From Luteimonas arsenica (GTDB taxonomy: Bacteria; Pseudomonadota; Gammaproteobacteria; Xanthomonadales; Xanthomonadaceae), in contig NZ_SJRW01000002.1 in NCBI RefSeq assembly GCF_004352825.1, forward strand, positions 992,001 to 1,056,000: 64,000 nt of DNA, written 5' to 3'. The position numbers and the translations under genes were made by a program. The notes below the pieces were generated by a model that was given only the letters and a program-made list of their open reading frames with translations, searched no databases and was not told where the DNA came from. Numbering within the stretch: position 1 is the first letter of the stretch; every line of letters begins with the position of its first letter. Positions 46,876 to 56,352 of the stretch are shown here, piece by piece.

Positions 46876-47421
46876 ATGTCACACGAAGACCAGATGAGGG
46901 ACGTGCTGAAGGCCGTGGCCGTGCTGCTCGCCCGGCTGGAGCAGGGCGAAGCGCAGCTGCACGTGGCGGTCGACCGGCAACTTCGTGCCGTCCATGGCGA
47001 AGTGGCCCGGATCCAGCAGCGGATCGACGGCATCGTCAGCACTGCCCAGGCAAGGATCACCGACGAAGCCAGGGTGGCGCTGGGGCCGGTGACGGCGGAG
47101 TACGGCCGTGTGATGGACACCGCATCCGCGCGACTGCACATGGCCGGCAGGACGGTGTGGACGTGGTACGCGGGCCTGGCCGGGCTGGGATTGCTGTTGG
47201 CCGTGATCGCCTGGGGCGTCCTCGGCTACTACCAGCGCGAGCTCGGCCAGGCCAGGGCCGAGCTGGCCCGCTACGAGAACGCCATCCCCGTCGTACGGGC
47301 GTTCAGTGCGTCCGACGCCATCGTCTGCGGTGATCGCATCTGCGTGAACGTGGATCCAGGTGCACCGCGGCGGGGGGACAGGCAGCAGTACCTGCCCGCC
47401 AGACCTTCTGCCGGCCAATAG
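46876..47421 (+). CDS. Small membrane protein downstream of the putative effector
   Basis: 181 residues from ATG 46876, 13 nt after the preceding stop. Residues 1-95 are helical and probably coiled coil (MRDVLKAVAVLLARLEQGEA, VHGEVARIQQRIDGIV). One membrane helix follows (LAGLGLLLAVIAWGVLGYY) and a short tail contains IVCGDRICVNVD. I do not recognise the family with certainty; it is reminiscent of proteins annotated as mobilisation or relaxation proteins. It may belong to the effector cassette as adaptor or second protective protein. Confidence 0.6.
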   Translation: MSHEDQMRDVLKAVAVLLARLEQGEAQLHVAVDRQLRAVHGEVARIQQRIDGIVSTAQARITDEARVALGPVTAEYGRVMDTASARLHMAGRTVWTWYAGLAGLGLLLAVIAWGVLGYYQRELGQARAELARYENAIPVVRAFSASDAIVCGDRICVNVDPGAPRRGDRQQYLPARPSAGQ

Positions 47422-47475
47422 GCGCGAGGCAGCGGTTAGTCGCGAGGCAGCGGTCCGGGCCACGCAGCGCCCGGT

Positions 47476-48792
47476 TCAGCGCACGGCGCGGGCCGGAATG
47501 TCCTCGAGGAAGCGCGGCCGGCAGGCCGCCCATGCGCCCGCAAGCATCACCACCACGCTCATCGCCAGCATCGCGAACGGCCAGCCCATGCCGCCCGTCG
47601 CGTCCTTGAGGATGCCGAACAGCAGCGGCCCCAGGCAGGCCAGGGTGTAGCCCAGCCCCTGGGTGAAGCCCGACAGCGCCGCGGAGCCCTCGGGCGTGCG
47701 CGTACGCAGGTTGATCAGGGTGAGTCCCAGTGGGAAGGTGCAGCCGCCGATCCCGACCAGGGTCGCCCACAGCCACGGTGCCGCCATCGGCGCCTGCCAC
47801 AGGCCGTAGAAGCCCGCGAACTGCGCCAGCGCGCAGACCAGTGCGATCGGGAAGCTGTTGCGCATGCGCACGGCCAGCCCCGGGATGACCAGACCGCCGA
47901 GCAGGCTGAAGCCGGTGTACAGCGCCACCATCGCGCCGCCGAAGGCGGGCGAGGCACCGGCGTCGGTGAAGATCCGCGGCATCCAGGTGAACATGGCGTA
48001 GGTGGCCAGCGAGGTCATGCCGAACATCAGCGCCATGCCCCAGCCCAGGCCGGTGTGCCAGACGCGGCTGCGGGTCACCGGCGTGGAGTCGAGGTCGGTG
48101 GCACCGGCGGCGGGCATGGTTTCGTCACCATCACTGTCCGCGTCGTCGCGGCCGGGCCCGGCGGCGCGGGTCGGTATCGCAGTCTTCCGCGCATCCGCGG
48201 CAGCGAGTCCGCGCCGCAGCAGCACCAGCCAGGGAAGCATCGCCAGCACCGCAGCCAGCGTCCAGGCCGCCATCGACAGTCGCCAGCCGAAGGCATCGGC
48301 CATCGGCACGGCCAGCAGCGCGGCCATGATCGTGCCGCCCTGCAGCGCGGTGATGTAGACCACGCTCAGGGTGCCGACGCGGTGCGGGAACCAGCGCTTC
48401 ACCAGCGGCGGCAGCACCACGTTGCCGATGCCCATGCCGGCCAGCGCCACCAGCGAGCCCGCGACGAGCACGCCCAGGCCGGTGGCGGTGGAGCGCAGGA
48501 CCAGGCCGGCCGCCGCCAGCGCCATGGCCAGCAGCACGGTGCGCTCGAGCCCGACGCGGCGTGCGATCGCCGGGGTCGCCGCGCCGAAGCCGGCGAAGGC
48601 CGCCGCCGGGAGCATGCCGATGACGCCGGCCACGGTGGCGCCGAAGCCGAACTCGCGGCCGACCACGTCCAGCAGCGGCGTGATCGAGGTGACCGCGGTG
48701 CGCAGGTTGAAGGCGGCGAGCGTGATCCCGGCCAGCGCGGGCAGCCAAGCGCGGACGCGCATGCCGCCGGCAGGAGTGGGGGATGCCGGCAT
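47476..48792 (-). CDS. CynX/NimT-family MFS transporter
   Basis: 438 residues with twelve hydrophobic helices and a long charged central loop (AGPGRDDADSDGDETMPAAG). ITLAAFNLRTAVTSITPLLD at helix 1 is the marker of the cyanate/2-nitroimidazole (CynX/YeaN) group. IGGCTFPLGLTLINLRTRTP in the second half is also typical. Substrate unknown. I start at ATG 48792 with AGGACA upstream; an in-frame TTG at 48822 adds ten residues. Confidence 0.9.
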   Translation of the reverse strand: MPASPTPAGGMRVRAWLPALAGITLAAFNLRTAVTSITPLLDVVGREFGFGATVAGVIGMLPAAAFAGFGAATPAIARRVGLERTVLLAMALAAAGLVLRSTATGLGVLVAGSLVALAGMGIGNVVLPPLVKRWFPHRVGTLSVVYITALQGGTIMAALLAVPMADAFGWRLSMAAWTLAAVLAMLPWLVLLRRGLAAADARKTAIPTRAAGPGRDDADSDGDETMPAAGATDLDSTPVTRSRVWHTGLGWGMALMFGMTSLATYAMFTWMPRIFTDAGASPAFGGAMVALYTGFSLLGGLVIPGLAVRMRNSFPIALVCALAQFAGFYGLWQAPMAAPWLWATLVGIGGCTFPLGLTLINLRTRTPEGSAALSGFTQGLGYTLACLGPLLFGILKDATGGMGWPFAMLAMSVVVMLAGAWAACRPRFLEDIPARAVR

Positions 48793-48825
48793 GGTCTGTC
48801 CTGGCGCCCGGGCCGCGCCCAAAGC

Positions 48826-48852
48826 AAAAAAACCGGCCGCGGGGCCGGTTTC
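48826..48852 (-). terminator. Terminator of tRNA-Pro
   Basis: On the minus strand AAACCGGCC-CCGC-GGCCGGTTT is followed by more T residues, 14 nt past the tRNA-Pro 3' end. Confidence 0.85.
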
Positions 48853-48865
48853 TGCGGGTCACCTT

Positions 48866-48942
<77 letters not shown>

Positions 48943-48957
48943 ACAGGTGAGCTGGGC

Positions 48958-48987
48958 ATTCTAGGGAATCAGGGGCGGTCAGGGCAA
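48958..48987 (-). promoter_or_regulatory. Promoter of tRNA-Pro
   Basis: Minus-strand TTGCCC (48987-48982) and TAGAAT (48963-48958) have an 18-bp spacer, 16 nt before the mature tRNA 5' end. Confidence 0.65.
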
Positions 48988-49049
48988 GCACCGCCAGCGT
49001 GCCGGCCCGCCGCCCAGGCGGGAGGCGCAGGCGGCGGGCCGGCACTCGC

Positions 49050-49055
49050 TAGAAT
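49050..49055 (+). promoter_or_regulatory. Candidate -10 box of the hisS operon
   Basis: TAGAAT lies 43 nt before the hisS TTG. The -35 region is not clear. Confidence 0.45.
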
Positions 49056-49097
49056 GGCGGGCCCACCGCGGCCCTTGCCCCGCACCGGAGATCCATC

Positions 49098-50510
49098 TTG
49101 ATCAAGCCCCGCACGCCCCCGGGCGTCCTCGAGCTGCTCCCGCGCGAGCAGGTCGCCTTCCAGCGCATGCTCGACACCATCCGCCGCACGTTCGAGGCCT
49201 ATGGCTTCTTGCCGGTGGAAACCCCCGTGTTCGAGCTGTCCGAGGTGCTGCTGACCAAGACCGGCGGCGAGACCGAGCGCCAGGTGTATTTCGTGCAGTC
49301 CACCGGCGCGCTGGAGAAGGCCGCGGCCGGCGAGGGCGGCGCGCTGCCGGAGATGGCCCTGCGCTTCGACCTGACCGTGCCGCTGGCGCGCTATGTCGCC
49401 GAGCACGAGCACGACCTGGCCTTCCCCTTCCGCCGCTACCAGATGCAGCGCGTCTACCGCGGCGAGCGTGCCCAGCGCGGCCGCTTCCGCGAGTTCTACC
49501 AGTGCGACATCGACGTGATCGGCAAGGACACGCTGTCGCCGCGCTTCGAGGCCGAGGTGCCGGCGGTGATCAACGCCGTGTTCGAAGCCCTGGGCATCGG
49601 CGAGTTCACGATCCAGCTCAACCACCGCAAGCTGCTGCGCGGCTTCTTCGCCGGCCAGGGCATCGGCGACGAGGCCCAGCCGCTGGTGCTGCGCGAGATC
49701 GACAAGCTCGACAAGCGCGGCGAGGAGGCCGTGCGCGCGACCCTGGAAGGCGAGGGCTTCGGCCTGTCGCCCGAGGTGGCCGAACGGCTGCTGGCGTTCT
49801 CCCGCATCCGTTCGCAAGGCCACGGGGATGCGCTGGCGAAGCTCGACGCGCTGGGCGATGGCACGCCGCTGTTCGAGGAAGGCCGCGGCGAGCTGCGCGC
49901 GCTGCTCGGCATGCTCAAGGCCATGGGCGTGCCGGAGTCGCGCTACGCGATCAACCTGTCGATCGCGCGCGGCCTGGACTACTACACCGGCATGGTCTAC
50001 GAGACCACGCTGGACGCGAACCCCGGCATCGGCTCGATCTGTTCCGGCGGCCGCTACGACGACCTGGCCGGGCACTACACGAAGTCGAAGCTGCCCGGCG
50101 TCGGCATCTCGATCGGCCTGACGCGCCTGTTCTGGCAGCTGCGCGAGGCCGGCCTGGTGGCGGCGGCGGAAAGTCCGGTCGATGCCCTGGTCGCGCTGTT
50201 CGACGATGCCGGCCTCGACGACGCGCTGGCACTGTCGCAGCGACTGCGCGCCGCCGGCCTCAACGTCGAAACGCAGGTCGAGCCGCGCAAGCTCGGCAAG
50301 CAGTTCCAGTACGCCGACCGCGCCGGCATCCGCCACGTGGTGGTGCGCGGCGAGGACGAGGTCGCGCGCGGCGTGGCCACGGTCAAGGACCTGCGCCACG
50401 GCGAACAGTTCGAAGTGACGGTTGATGGACTGGCCGATGCGCTGCTCGCGCGTCGGGCCGACGTCGCCGCCGTGCCGGCGCAGGGCCCCGCCGAAGGAGA
50501 TGCACGATGA
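49098..50510 (+). CDS. hisS: Histidyl-tRNA synthetase
   Basis: 470 residues from TTG 49098 with CCGGAG 9 nt upstream. Class II motifs: [15 protein letters not shown], motif 2 [20 protein letters not shown] with [10 protein letters not shown], the histidine A loop [13 protein letters not shown] and [10 protein letters not shown], and motif 3 [14 protein letters not shown]. An anticodon-binding domain ends the protein ([15 protein letters not shown]). It is somewhat longer than the E. coli enzyme (424). The stop overlaps the ammonia-lyase gene as ATGA. Confidence 0.95.
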   Translation: MIKPRTPPGVLELLPREQVAFQRMLDTIRRTFEAYGFLPVETPVFELSEVLLTKTGGETERQVYFVQSTGALEKAAAGEGGALPEMALRFDLTVPLARYVAEHEHDLAFPFRRYQMQRVYRGERAQRGRFREFYQCDIDVIGKDTLSPRFEAEVPAVINAVFEALGIGEFTIQLNHRKLLRGFFAGQGIGDEAQPLVLREIDKLDKRGEEAVRATLEGEGFGLSPEVAERLLAFSRIRSQGHGDALAKLDALGDGTPLFEEGRGELRALLGMLKAMGVPESRYAINLSIARGLDYYTGMVYETTLDANPGIGSICSGGRYDDLAGHYTKSKLPGVGISIGLTRLFWQLREAGLVAAAESPVDALVALFDDAGLDDALALSQRLRAAGLNVETQVEPRKLGKQFQYADRAGIRHVVVRGEDEVARGVATVKDLRHGEQFEVTVDGLADALLARRADVAAVPAQGPAEGDAR

Positions 50511-52408
50511 AGCCGGTCCTGCTCGACGGACGTTCGCTCACCCGCGCCCAGCTGGTCGCGGTCGCCCATGGCGCCCAGGTCTCGCTTGATGACGGCGCGC
50601 TGGCCGCCGTGGCGCGCGCGGCGGGTTTCCTCGCCGAGCAGGTGCGCCGCGAGGAGCCGATCTACGGCGTGTCCACCGGTTTCGGCAGCAACGCCGACAA
50701 GCTGCTCGGCGCGCACCCGCTGCGCGACGGGCTTCCCGGCGACAGGCCCTCGGGCCGCTCGCTCCACGCCGAGCTGCAGCGCAACCTGATCGTCACCCAC
50801 GCCGTCTGCGTCGGCGAGCCGATGGCCGCGCCGGTGGTGCGGGCGATGATGTGCATCCGCATCAACACGCTGCTGCGTGGTCATTCCGGCATCCGCGTCG
50901 ACACCCTGCAGGCCATGACCGCGCTGCTCAACGCCGGCGTGGTGCCGGTGGTGCCGCAGCTGGGCTCGGTCGGCGCCTCGGGCGACCTGGCACCGCTGTC
51001 GCACCTGGCGATCGTGCTGCTGGGCGGTGGCGAGGCTTTCGTCGATGGCGAACGCGTGCCGGGCGCCGAGGCGCTGCGCCGCGCCGGACTCGCGCCGGTC
51101 GAGCTGTCGTACAAGGAAGGCCTGTCGCTCAACAACGGCACCGCGCAGATGCTGGCCATGGGCGTGCTGGCGCTGGCGAAGCTGGAAGACCTGCTGGACA
51201 CCGCCGACCTCGCCGCAGCGATGACGCTCGACGCCTTCGCCGGTCGCCTCGGCGCCTATGCCGAGGACGTGCACGCGCTTCGCCCGCACCCGGGCCAGGT
51301 GGCCGCCGCCGCACAGCTGCGCGCGCTGCTCGAAGGTTCCACGCTCGCCGACATTCCCTACCACCTGGTGCCGCGTTTCCGGCAGTGGCTGCCCGGCAGC
51401 TGGGCCGACGCCGGGGCGCAGGCGCTGTCCTTCGACATCAGCTGGGACTGGGTGCCCTGCAGCCAGCGCCACGGCCGCGAGAAGTTCTACCAGCGCTTCA
51501 AGCCCTTCCGCGGCGGCAAGAAGCACCAGCCGCAGGACAGCTACTCGTTGCGCTGCGTGCCGCAGGTGCACGGCGCGGTGCGCGACGCCGCCGCCCAGGC
51601 CGCGCGCGTGCTCGAAGTCGAGCTCAATGCGGTCACCGACAACCCGCTGGTCTTCCCCGACAAGGCCGCCGAGCACGTCGAGGAGCAGGTGATCTCCGCC
51701 GGCCATTTCCACGGCATGCCGCTGGCGCTGGCCATGAGCTACCTCAAGGCCGCGATCCCGGTGCTGGCCTCGATCAGCGAGCGCCGCCTGAACAAGCTCG
51801 TCGATCCCGCCACCAACGACGGCCTGCCGGCCTTCCTGATCGGCAACGAGGATGGCACCGAGTCGGGCTTCATGATCGTGCAGTACACCGCTGCGGCCAT
51901 CGTCAACGACCTCGCCAGCCGGGCGCACCCGGCCAGCGTGTACTCGGTGCCGACCAGTGCGAACGCGGAGGACCACGTGTCGATGGGCGCCAACGAGGCG
52001 CGCCACGTGCTGGCCATGGCCGACGACCTTGGGAAGGTATTGGGCCTGGAGCTCTACACCGCCGCCCAGGCACTGGACCTGCGCCGCGACATGATCAACG
52101 CCGCGCGCGATCTTGCCCGCAACGGTGACGCCGCGGCGCTGGCGGCCAAGGTGCAGGGCGCGCCGCCGGTGGAGTCGCCCGACCATGCGCGCTTCATGGC
52201 CGAGGTCGAGGCGCTGCGCGTGGAGCTGGCGGAAAGCGAAGCCTTCCATCCGGGCGGCGCGGTGGGCGTGGCCCACGGCGTGATCCGCGAACGCATCGAG
52301 GGCATGGAGCGTGACCGGGCGATGGACGGTGACGTCGCCGAGGCCGTGCGCCTGGTGGGCGACGGCGTGCTGCTGGCGGCGGTACGCGATGCCGGGCGGG
52401 GCGGGTGA
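50507..52408 (+). CDS. Histidine ammonia-lyase family protein, enlarged form
   Basis: 633 residues against about 510 for HutH. The MIO cofactor would form from Ala157-Ser158-Gly159 ([12 protein letters not shown]). [10 protein letters not shown] carries the active-site tyrosine. [15 protein letters not shown] has Thr-His where histidine lyases have Ser-His and tyrosine or phenylalanine lyases have His-Leu or Phe-Leu, so histidine is the better guess. [11 protein letters not shown] is conserved. An insertion at about 278-340 ([13 protein letters not shown]...GGKKHQPQD) and a longer C-terminal tail account for the extra length. It is coupled to hisS, not to other hut genes. It may make urocanate or act in a special pathway. 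Confidence 0.85.
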   Translation: MKPVLLDGRSLTRAQLVAVAHGAQVSLDDGALAAVARAAGFLAEQVRREEPIYGVSTGFGSNADKLLGAHPLRDGLPGDRPSGRSLHAELQRNLIVTHAVCVGEPMAAPVVRAMMCIRINTLLRGHSGIRVDTLQAMTALLNAGVVPVVPQLGSVGASGDLAPLSHLAIVLLGGGEAFVDGERVPGAEALRRAGLAPVELSYKEGLSLNNGTAQMLAMGVLALAKLEDLLDTADLAAAMTLDAFAGRLGAYAEDVHALRPHPGQVAAAAQLRALLEGSTLADIPYHLVPRFRQWLPGSWADAGAQALSFDISWDWVPCSQRHGREKFYQRFKPFRGGKKHQPQDSYSLRCVPQVHGAVRDAAAQAARVLEVELNAVTDNPLVFPDKAAEHVEEQVISAGHFHGMPLALAMSYLKAAIPVLASISERRLNKLVDPATNDGLPAFLIGNEDGTESGFMIVQYTAAAIVNDLASRAHPASVYSVPTSANAEDHVSMGANEARHVLAMADDLGKVLGLELYTAAQALDLRRDMINAARDLARNGDAAALAAKVQGAPPVESPDHARFMAEVEALRVELAESEAFHPGGAVGVAHGVIRERIEGMERDRAMDGDVAEAVRLVGDGVLLAAVRDAGRGG

Positions 52409-52761
52409 ACCTGCCCCTGCACCTGGGTTGGTTGGGTGCGCTTGAGGCCGGATTGATCGCGCTGCTGGTCGGCGCGCTGGCCTATGCCCTGTTCCACGTC
52501 ATCGCTGCCCGTGCCCGCTGGGCACCTGGCCACGCCGTCGGCTGGGCCTGCCTGGCGGCGGTCGCAGTGGCTGCCGGCATCGACATCTGGCACCTGTTCC
52601 GCATGGGCGTGGTGAAGCTGGAATCGCCGGTGTACGCGCGTATCGCATTGTCGAAGATCCACGACGCAGACAGCCTGGGCATCCGGGTGCTGATGGAAGT
52701 GCTGGGCGCTCTGGTGGGGGTCACCCTGGGCTGGATGTTTTTCCACCGCCGGAAACCCTGA
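52405..52761 (+). CDS. Small integral membrane protein of unknown function
   Basis: 118 residues from GTG 52405, overlapping the lyase stop as GTGA. Three hydrophobic helices are visible (AGLIALLVGALAYALFHV, AVGWACLAAVAVAAGIDIW, GIRVLMEVLGALVGVTLGWM) with a basic C-terminus HRRKP. I recognise no family. Its coupling suggests co-expression with hisS and the ammonia-lyase. Confidence 0.75.
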   Translation: MNLPLHLGWLGALEAGLIALLVGALAYALFHVIAARARWAPGHAVGWACLAAVAVAAGIDIWHLFRMGVVKLESPVYARIALSKIHDADSLGIRVLMEVLGALVGVTLGWMFFHRRKP

Positions 52762-52776
52762 CCGGCTGGCGCAGTC

Positions 52777-54606
52777 CTAGGCCGCGGAAATGGACGTGCG
52801 CACGCAGTCGCGGCCGTTGGCCTTGGCGGCATACAGCGCCTGGTCGGCCACCTGCAGGGCGTCCTCGATGTCGTCCACGGTGCCCGGCACAACGGTATGT
52901 ACGCCGACGCTGGCGGAGATGCGCACCGGCGGGCCGTGCTGGGATTCGCAGGGCGTCGACGAGATCGCGCGTCGGACATCCTCGGCCACCGCCACTGCCG
53001 CCCGCAGGTCGGTGCCGGGCAGGACCGCCACGAATTCCTCGCCGCCGAAGCGCGCCAGCAGGGCGTCATGCGGCTCCAGCACCGCGCCGATGCGCTGCGA
53101 AGCAGCGCGCAGGACGTCGTCGCCGACCAGGTGTCCGTACTCGTCGTTGATCGACTTGAAGAAATCCAGGTCGACCATCAGCAGCGACAGCGGCCGCCGC
53201 TCCTGGTTGCTGGCCACGAGCAGACGCTCGAAGGCATCGTGGAAGTGCGAACGGTTGTGCAGGCCGGTCAGGCCGTCGCGCCGGCTGGACTCGCGCAGGC
53301 GCGAATGCGCCTCCTCCAGCTGGTCCAGGATGTTGCGCAGCTCGCGCGTGCGCTGCGCGACCTTGCGTTCCAGCTGGACGTTGGCCTCGCTGACGATGCG
53401 CTCGTTCTCGTTGCGCAGCGAGGCGTAGCGGTAGCTCAGCGCCACCGACAGGAACAGCATCTCCAGCGCCGAGCCCAGCTGTACGCCGTATTCGGTGAAG
53501 AAGTTCTTCGGGATCACACCGAAGGCGACCAGGGTGTAGATCGCGGTGCCGGCCAGGAACATCGCCCACGACAGCAGGAACAGCCGCGCCGGTGCGTAGC
53601 CCTTGCGCACCGAATCGATGCTGGCGACGGTGATCCAGACGATGCTGACCAGCACCGCCAGCGACACCGCCGGCGTGATCAGGCGGTAGGGGACGAACAC
53701 CGCCGCGATGCCGAAGCACACGAAGGCGGCGATGGCGACGATGCTCACCCGGTTGCCCAGCGGCCAGCGCTCGCCCAGGCCCAGGAACACGCGGGCGAAC
53801 TGGTGCATGCCGATCAGCGCCAGGCTGATCGACAGCGGCACCGATTTGTCGGCCAGCCAGGTGTTGTCGGGCCAGAGGTATTCGAAGCCCAGGCCGTTGA
53901 GGCAGAACAGCACCAGGCCGAAGGCGCTGATGTGGAACAGGTACCAGAAATAGCTGGCGTCGCGCAGCACCAGCCACAGCACCAGGTTGTAGAAGAACAG
54001 CGCCAGCAGGATGCCGTAGTACAGGCCGATGGCGAACTGCGCGTCGCGCGAGAGCTCGGTGAACGCGGCCGGCGTGTACAGCACCAGCGGCACCTGCATC
54101 GAGCTCTGGCTCTGCACCCGGAACAGGATGTCCACCGGCTGTCCCGCAGGCAGGTCGAGCAGGAAGTTGGGATGGCGGTAGCGGATCGCGCGCTCGCCGA
54201 AGGGCAGGGTGTCGCCGCCGGCCTGGTGTTTGACGCGTCCGTCGGGGTAGCGCAGGTAGACGTCGAGGCGGTCGCTGAGCGGATAGGTCTGCACCATCAG
54301 CCAGCGCGGCTCCTCCACGTTCCGGTTGAGCACGCGCGCATGGACCCAGAAGGCGCCGTCCTGGAAGCCGAAGGCCGGGTTGCCGCCGGGCAGCGGCGCG
54401 AAGGCATCGGTGCCGAGCAGGCGCCAGGCCTCGTCCACGGTCTCGGCGCCACTGATGTCGTGGCGGAAAGTGACATGGGGCGAAAGCGCGAGTTCGCCGG
54501 TGTCAGGCGCGAGTTCGACCACGCCGGCGCTGGCCGGCGCCAGCACCTGCAGCAGCAGTGCGAGCACGGCCGCCCAGAGGGCCGGCCATGGCCGATTCGC
54601 GATCAT
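52777..54606 (-). CDS. 7TMR-DISM sensor diguanylate cyclase
   Basis: 609 residues: signal peptide, periplasmic 7TMR-DISM-extracellular-2 domain (about 30-180; FGFQDGAFWVHARVLNR), seven membrane helices (about 190-390; GLYYGILLALFFYNLVLWLV), a coiled coil (NVQLERKVAQRTRELRNILD) and a GGDEF domain (about 440-605). The catalytic motif is intact (RFGGEEFVAV), with DGLTGLHNRSHFH and DLDFFKSINDEYGH before it. The RxxD inhibitory site is not evident, so product inhibition is probably absent. It should produce c-di-GMP in response to a periplasmic, perhaps carbohydrate-like, signal; the ligand is unknown. Confidence 0.93.
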   Translation of the reverse strand: MIANRPWPALWAAVLALLLQVLAPASAGVVELAPDTGELALSPHVTFRHDISGAETVDEAWRLLGTDAFAPLPGGNPAFGFQDGAFWVHARVLNRNVEEPRWLMVQTYPLSDRLDVYLRYPDGRVKHQAGGDTLPFGERAIRYRHPNFLLDLPAGQPVDILFRVQSQSSMQVPLVLYTPAAFTELSRDAQFAIGLYYGILLALFFYNLVLWLVLRDASYFWYLFHISAFGLVLFCLNGLGFEYLWPDNTWLADKSVPLSISLALIGMHQFARVFLGLGERWPLGNRVSIVAIAAFVCFGIAAVFVPYRLITPAVSLAVLVSIVWITVASIDSVRKGYAPARLFLLSWAMFLAGTAIYTLVAFGVIPKNFFTEYGVQLGSALEMLFLSVALSYRYASLRNENERIVSEANVQLERKVAQRTRELRNILDQLEEAHSRLRESSRRDGLTGLHNRSHFHDAFERLLVASNQERRPLSLLMVDLDFFKSINDEYGHLVGDDVLRAASQRIGAVLEPHDALLARFGGEEFVAVLPGTDLRAAVAVAEDVRRAISSTPCESQHGPPVRISASVGVHTVVPGTVDDIEDALQVADQALYAAKANGRDCVRTSISAA

Positions 54607-54737
54607 CCTGACATCCCCATGAAAGCGTCCATGACTACCCCACCGGCCACAGCCCCGGTCCGATCATAAGCCTGTCGGCGATCCCGAGGTAAACGCGATC
54701 GTGCACGATAGGGGGCCATCCCCGACCCGGAGGCCCC

Positions 54738-56330
54738 ATGCGCAGTCTTGTCCGCCTGCTTGCCGCCCTGTGCCTGTTCGCTGCCGCGGGTGCGGCAGGC
54801 GCCGCCCAGTGGCAGGGCCGGGTGTTCGACGACCGCGACGGCGACGGCGTCGCGGGCCCCGGCGAGCCGGGCGTGGAGGGGGTGGCGGTGTCCGACGGCC
54901 GGTCGGTGGTGCTGACTGATGGCGAAGGCCGCTACCGCCTGGACGCGCGCGCTGACGCGCCGCTGTTCGTGGTCAAGCCGGCCGGTTGGCGCTTGCCGCT
55001 GCGCGCCGACGGCCTGCCGGCGGCCTGGCATGCGCCGCGGCCCGGGGGCGGTGATCGCGAGGCCGATTTCGCCCTGCAGCGCGGTCCGGCGCGGGGCCGC
55101 GGCGGGCTCTCGGTACGGGTCTTTGCCGACCCGCAGGTGAAGTCGCTGGCCGACGTGGATTACTACGCGCGGGACATCGTCGACCCGCTGGCCGCGGCGG
55201 GCGGCCGCGAGGCGGATCTCGGCATCAGCCTGGGCGACATCGTCGACGACGTGGTCGCGCTGTACCCGGACGTCAATGCGGTGACCAGGCGCCTGGGCGT
55301 GCCGTGGCTGCATGTGCCGGGCAACCACGATTTCGATCCCGATGCGAAGGCCGACGACACCTCGCTGTCGGCCTTCCGGGCCAGCTACGGTCCGGACACC
55401 TTCGCCTGGGAGGAGGGCGCGGCCAGCTTCCTCGTGCTTGACGACGTGGTGCTGCAGCCCGGCCAGCGCCCGGCCTACGTCGGCGGCTTGCGCGGGGACC
55501 AGTTCGAATTCCTCGAGGCCTGGCTGCCGACCGTGCCGAAGGACCGCCTGCTGGTGCTGGGCGTGCACATCCCGCTGTTCGACACCGCCGCGCCGGGACG
55601 CCCGGAGACCTTCCGCAGCGCCGACCGTGAGCGCCTGTTCGCCCTGCTGCGCGACTTCCCGAAGCTGCTGGTGCTGAGCGGCCACCGCCATACCCAGCGC
55701 CAGCATCGCCACGGGCCGGCGGAGGGCTGGCACGGCGCGGTGCCGCTGCACGAGTTCAACGTCGGTGCGGCCAGCGGTGCCTTCTGGTCCGGTGCGCCGG
55801 ACGCCGAAGGCATTCCGGACGCGACCATGGCCGACGGCACGCCCAATGGCCACGCACTTCTGGAGATCGATGCCGACGGCGGCTACCGCCTGTCCTGGCA
55901 CCCGGCGCGCCTGCCGGTTGCCGATCCGGCGCGCACGAACGCCATGCACCTGCACGCGCCGAAGGTGCTGCGCCGCGGTGCGTACCCGGCCTGGGCGGTC
56001 TACGCCAACGTCTACATGGCCGAAGCCGATACCCGGGTCGAATATCGCGTGGGCGAAGGCGAGTGGCGGCCGATGCAGCGCGTCGAGCGCCCGGATCCCT
56101 GGCTCATGGCCGAGAACGCGCGCGACGACGAGGCTGCCGCGCTACGTGGCTTCGATCGTTCGCCGGAGGCGGAGCCTTCCGTGCACCTGTGGCGTGGTGC
56201 GCTGCCTACGGACCTGGCCGCGGGCGGGCATGCGATCGAGGTGCGCGCTTTCGATCGCTGGCATGGGGAACAGCGTGCGGCGACGAACTATCGACTCGAG
56301 GAGTGGGTGGCGGTGCCCGCGACGGAGTGA
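54738..56330 (+). CDS. Exported calcineurin-like metallophosphoesterase
   Basis: 530 residues with a signal peptide (LVRLLAALCLFAAAGAAGAA). A small N-terminal beta domain (about 24-115) contains a calcium-type loop FDDRDGDGVAGPGEPG. The phosphoesterase core (about 125-360) shows FADPQVKS, SLGDIVDDV, PGNHDFDPDA, GVHIPLF and LSGHRHTQRQHRHG, the full metal set. A C-terminal beta domain (about 385-520) completes the three-part layout seen in secreted phosphodiesterases of this group. The substrate is unknown. Convergent with mtnC. Confidence 0.88.
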   Translation: MRSLVRLLAALCLFAAAGAAGAAQWQGRVFDDRDGDGVAGPGEPGVEGVAVSDGRSVVLTDGEGRYRLDARADAPLFVVKPAGWRLPLRADGLPAAWHAPRPGGGDREADFALQRGPARGRGGLSVRVFADPQVKSLADVDYYARDIVDPLAAAGGREADLGISLGDIVDDVVALYPDVNAVTRRLGVPWLHVPGNHDFDPDAKADDTSLSAFRASYGPDTFAWEEGAASFLVLDDVVLQPGQRPAYVGGLRGDQFEFLEAWLPTVPKDRLLVLGVHIPLFDTAAPGRPETFRSADRERLFALLRDFPKLLVLSGHRHTQRQHRHGPAEGWHGAVPLHEFNVGAASGAFWSGAPDAEGIPDATMADGTPNGHALLEIDADGGYRLSWHPARLPVADPARTNAMHLHAPKVLRRGAYPAWAVYANVYMAEADTRVEYRVGEGEWRPMQRVERPDPWLMAENARDDEAAALRGFDRSPEAEPSVHLWRGALPTDLAAGGHAIEVRAFDRWHGEQRAATNYRLEEWVAVPATE

Positions 56331-56352
56331 GGGCCAGCCAGACGCGCGACGC

